Source: Rickettsiales bacterium (GTDB taxonomy: Bacteria; Pseudomonadota; Alphaproteobacteria; Rickettsiales; CANDYO01). Taken from it: a DNA stretch of 34,950 nucleotides. Positions within the stretch are counted from its first letter, which is position 1. Each line of letters opens with the position of its first letter. Positions 34,047 through 34,950 of this stretch are shown here, in pieces. Below the pieces are notes generated by a model. It saw only the letters and a list, made by a program, of their open reading frames with translations. It did not search any database and was not told the origin of the DNA. Location: assembly GCA_025210695.1 (NCBI GenBank), contig JAOARE010000002.1, positions 1 through 34,950 on the forward strand, given 5' to 3'. Position numbers and translations under genes: made by a program.

Positions 34047-34472
34047 ATGAAATTTAATAAGTTTAGAAAGTTTTTTATAGTTTTACTTCTTTCTGTTGCT
34101 GGAGTATCTATTGCGGATGAACCTATTACAACAGATAATCGTGTGAAGACCTATATTTATAACGAAAATGAAGTATATAATTTAATGATTTTCTATGGTT
34201 ATCAAACAAGTATAGAATTTGCTAAAGGAGAAGAAGTTTCTACTATTTCTATGGGAGATTCATATGCTTGGAAGATTAATGCAGTTGGACATCGTTTATT
34301 TGTGAAGCCATTGGAGGATAATATGCATACTAATATGACCATTATTACTAATAAAAGAGCATATCAATTTGATCTTTTTTCAAAAAAGATAGATGGCAAA
34401 TTTGATAAAGAGTTAGTTTATGTAATGCGTTTTTATTATCCTGAGACCGCTGGTGCAGAGGTGGCAAATTAG
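34047..34472 (+). CDS. virB9: VirB9-type protein with only the N-terminal domain
   Basis: A periplasmic component of the type IV secretion core. Its 141 aa comprise a signal peptide (1-23, ending SIADE), then the VirB9 N-terminal beta domain with VKTYIYNENEVYNLMIFYGY, IEFAKGEEVSTISMG, HRLFVKPLE and TNMTIITNKRAYQFDLF. The chain then stops at AGAEVAN. Full VirB9 is about 250-280 aa and has a C-terminal domain that joins VirB7 and the outer-membrane ring; that domain is missing. The following 41 bp leave no room for it in another frame, so this is a true short form and not a simple frameshift. Rickettsia are known to carry a second, shortened VirB9 (RvhB9), which this resembles. Confidence 0.85.
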   Translation: MKFNKFRKFFIVLLLSVAGVSIADEPITTDNRVKTYIYNENEVYNLMIFYGYQTSIEFAKGEEVSTISMGDSYAWKINAVGHRLFVKPLEDNMHTNMTIITNKRAYQFDLFSKKIDGKFDKELVYVMRFYYPETAGAEVAN

Positions 34473-34513
34473 GTGAAAAAATGAATTTAAAAAAAGTAAG
34501 GTAATAAGTAGTT

Positions 34514-34950
34514 ATGTCCGAAAAAGAAAAGACTGAAAATCAAGAGGCTAATCATAATATTGAAGATAATAAACCTTCTGAAAATACAAAAGAGAAAAAT
34601 ATCTTGGGGGAAGAAGATGAATCTAGTGGTGCAGAAGTTTATGTTGAATCTAAAGAAGATTTAGAGGGCGTATCTAAAGAGTCAATAAGCCAAGAAAATT
34701 TGCAGTCTTCACCTGAAAAGGAGTTCAAAGATATTGAAGAGGAGGATGAAGAATTAGAAGAAGATGGTGATGAATCTGAAGAAGAGGATGAAGAATTAGA
34801 AGAAGATGGTGATGAATCTGAAGAAGAGGATGAAGAATTAGAAGAAGATGGCGATGAATCTGAAGAAGAGGATGAAGAATTAGAAGAAGATGGCGATGAA
34901 TCTGAAGAAGAGGATGAAGAATTAGAAGAAGATGGCGATGAATCTGAAGA
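34514..34950 (+). CDS. virB10: Probable VirB10, N-terminal part only (runs off the window)
   Basis: An open frame from ATG 34514 to the end of the window, 145 codons with no stop. The visible part is cytoplasmic-type, extremely acidic and low in complexity: Glu/Lys/Asn-rich to residue 74, then a tandem 14-residue acidic repeat from 34736. VirB10 is expected from the order virB8-virB9-virB10, and VirB10 proteins begin with a variable cytoplasmic tail before their membrane helix. That helix and the C-terminal domain lie outside, so the name rests on context only. AAGG at 34498-34501 is 12 bp from the ATG. A different acidic protein cannot be excluded. Confidence 0.6.
   Translation, partial: MSEKEKTENQEANHNIEDNKPSENTKEKNILGEEDESSGAEVYVESKEDLEGVSKESISQENLQSSPEKEFKDIEEEDEELEEDGDESEEEDEELEEDGDESEEEDEELEEDGDESEEEDEELEEDGDESEEEDEELEEDGDESE
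34736..34950 (+). repeat. 42-bp tandem repeat, at least five units, coding for an acidic 14-mer
   Basis: Units at 34736, 34778, 34820, 34862 and 34904, each 42 bp, and a sixth begins at 34946. Each encodes EEEDEELEEDGDES, with 11 acidic residues in 14. Units 3-5 are identical in DNA; units 1 and 2 have GGT where the others have GGC, and unit 1 also has GAG for the second GAA. The near identity points to recent expansion. Because 42 is a multiple of three, changes in copy number keep the frame. Confidence 0.95.

Noticed and set aside
34481-34504. Seven-residue frame (MNLKKVR) between virB9 and virB10, considered as a VirB7 or leader peptide
   Set aside because: Too short for a VirB7 lipoprotein, with no lipobox; probably chance.
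34440-34513. Frameshift explaining the short VirB9
   Set aside because: Only 41 bp separate its stop from the next start, and no frame there continues a VirB9 C-terminal domain.
34736-34950. CRISPR array
   Set aside because: The units are contiguous without spacers and keep one reading frame; it is a coding tandem repeat.

Overview
The window is AT-rich DNA with tightly packed genes and looks like the chromosome of an obligate intracellular alphaproteobacterium of the order Rickettsiales. The main evidence is a Tlc-type ATP/ADP translocase (27657-29144), the start of a VirB-type type IV secretion cluster with a VirB9 that has only its N-terminal domain (33260 to the right edge), a CorC/TlyC-like protein directly after ybeY, and a dnaK promoter of the alphaproteobacterial heat-shock type. 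Family and genus cannot be fixed from the sequence alone.

Layout. 1-541: a lineage-specific helical protein. 785-1864 (-): alanine racemase. 1975-5652 (+): nuoM, a SAM methyltransferase and nuoN, packed as one unit. 5702-8909 (+): ribonuclease J, a membrane-anchored Nudix hydrolase, a degenerate copy of that Nudix protein, and an unknown protein. 8912-12992 (-): a small unknown gene, then cpoB, ygfZ, a histidine phosphatase and the ABC-F protein YbiT (listed left to right, transcribed right to left). 13146-13222: initiator tRNA. 13261-14091 (-): an unknown protein with an Ala/Gly-rich hydrophobic stretch. 14397-15955 (+): peroxiredoxin and thioredoxin reductase. 15961-16303: a likely decayed gene with an HExxH motif. 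16374-18244 (+): ppa and xseA. 18251-19319 (-): two unknown proteins. 19483-19558: tRNA-Val. 19673-22849 (+): dnaK and dnaJ, separated by a strong inverted repeat. 22920-27527 (+): an S9 peptidase, anmK, ybeY and a CBS-domain protein. 27657-29144: tlc. 29298-33027 (+): a TpsB/FhaC-like outer-membrane transporter and a secreted coiled-coil protein. 33260-34950 (+): virB8, a short virB9 and the start of a probable virB10 whose acidic N-terminus is a 42-bp tandem repeat.

How the genes fit together. Energy genes (complex I subunits, pyrophosphatase) sit beside a translocase that can import host ATP. Alr and AnmK suggest that peptidoglycan is still made and recycled. The right end is an envelope and secretion region: host nucleotide import, a two-partner-type transporter with an unorthodox neighbour, and the type IV secretion core. 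The scattered unknown proteins, with hydrophobic Ala/Gly-rich stretches and polar or basic tails, are candidates for secreted or membrane-acting host-interaction proteins; that is inference only.

The most unusual points are the methyltransferase wedged between nuoM and nuoN, the Nudix protein with a decaying anchored twin, the TpsB plus coiled-coil pair that has no classical TpsA, the single-domain VirB9, and the expanding acidic repeat in the probable VirB10.
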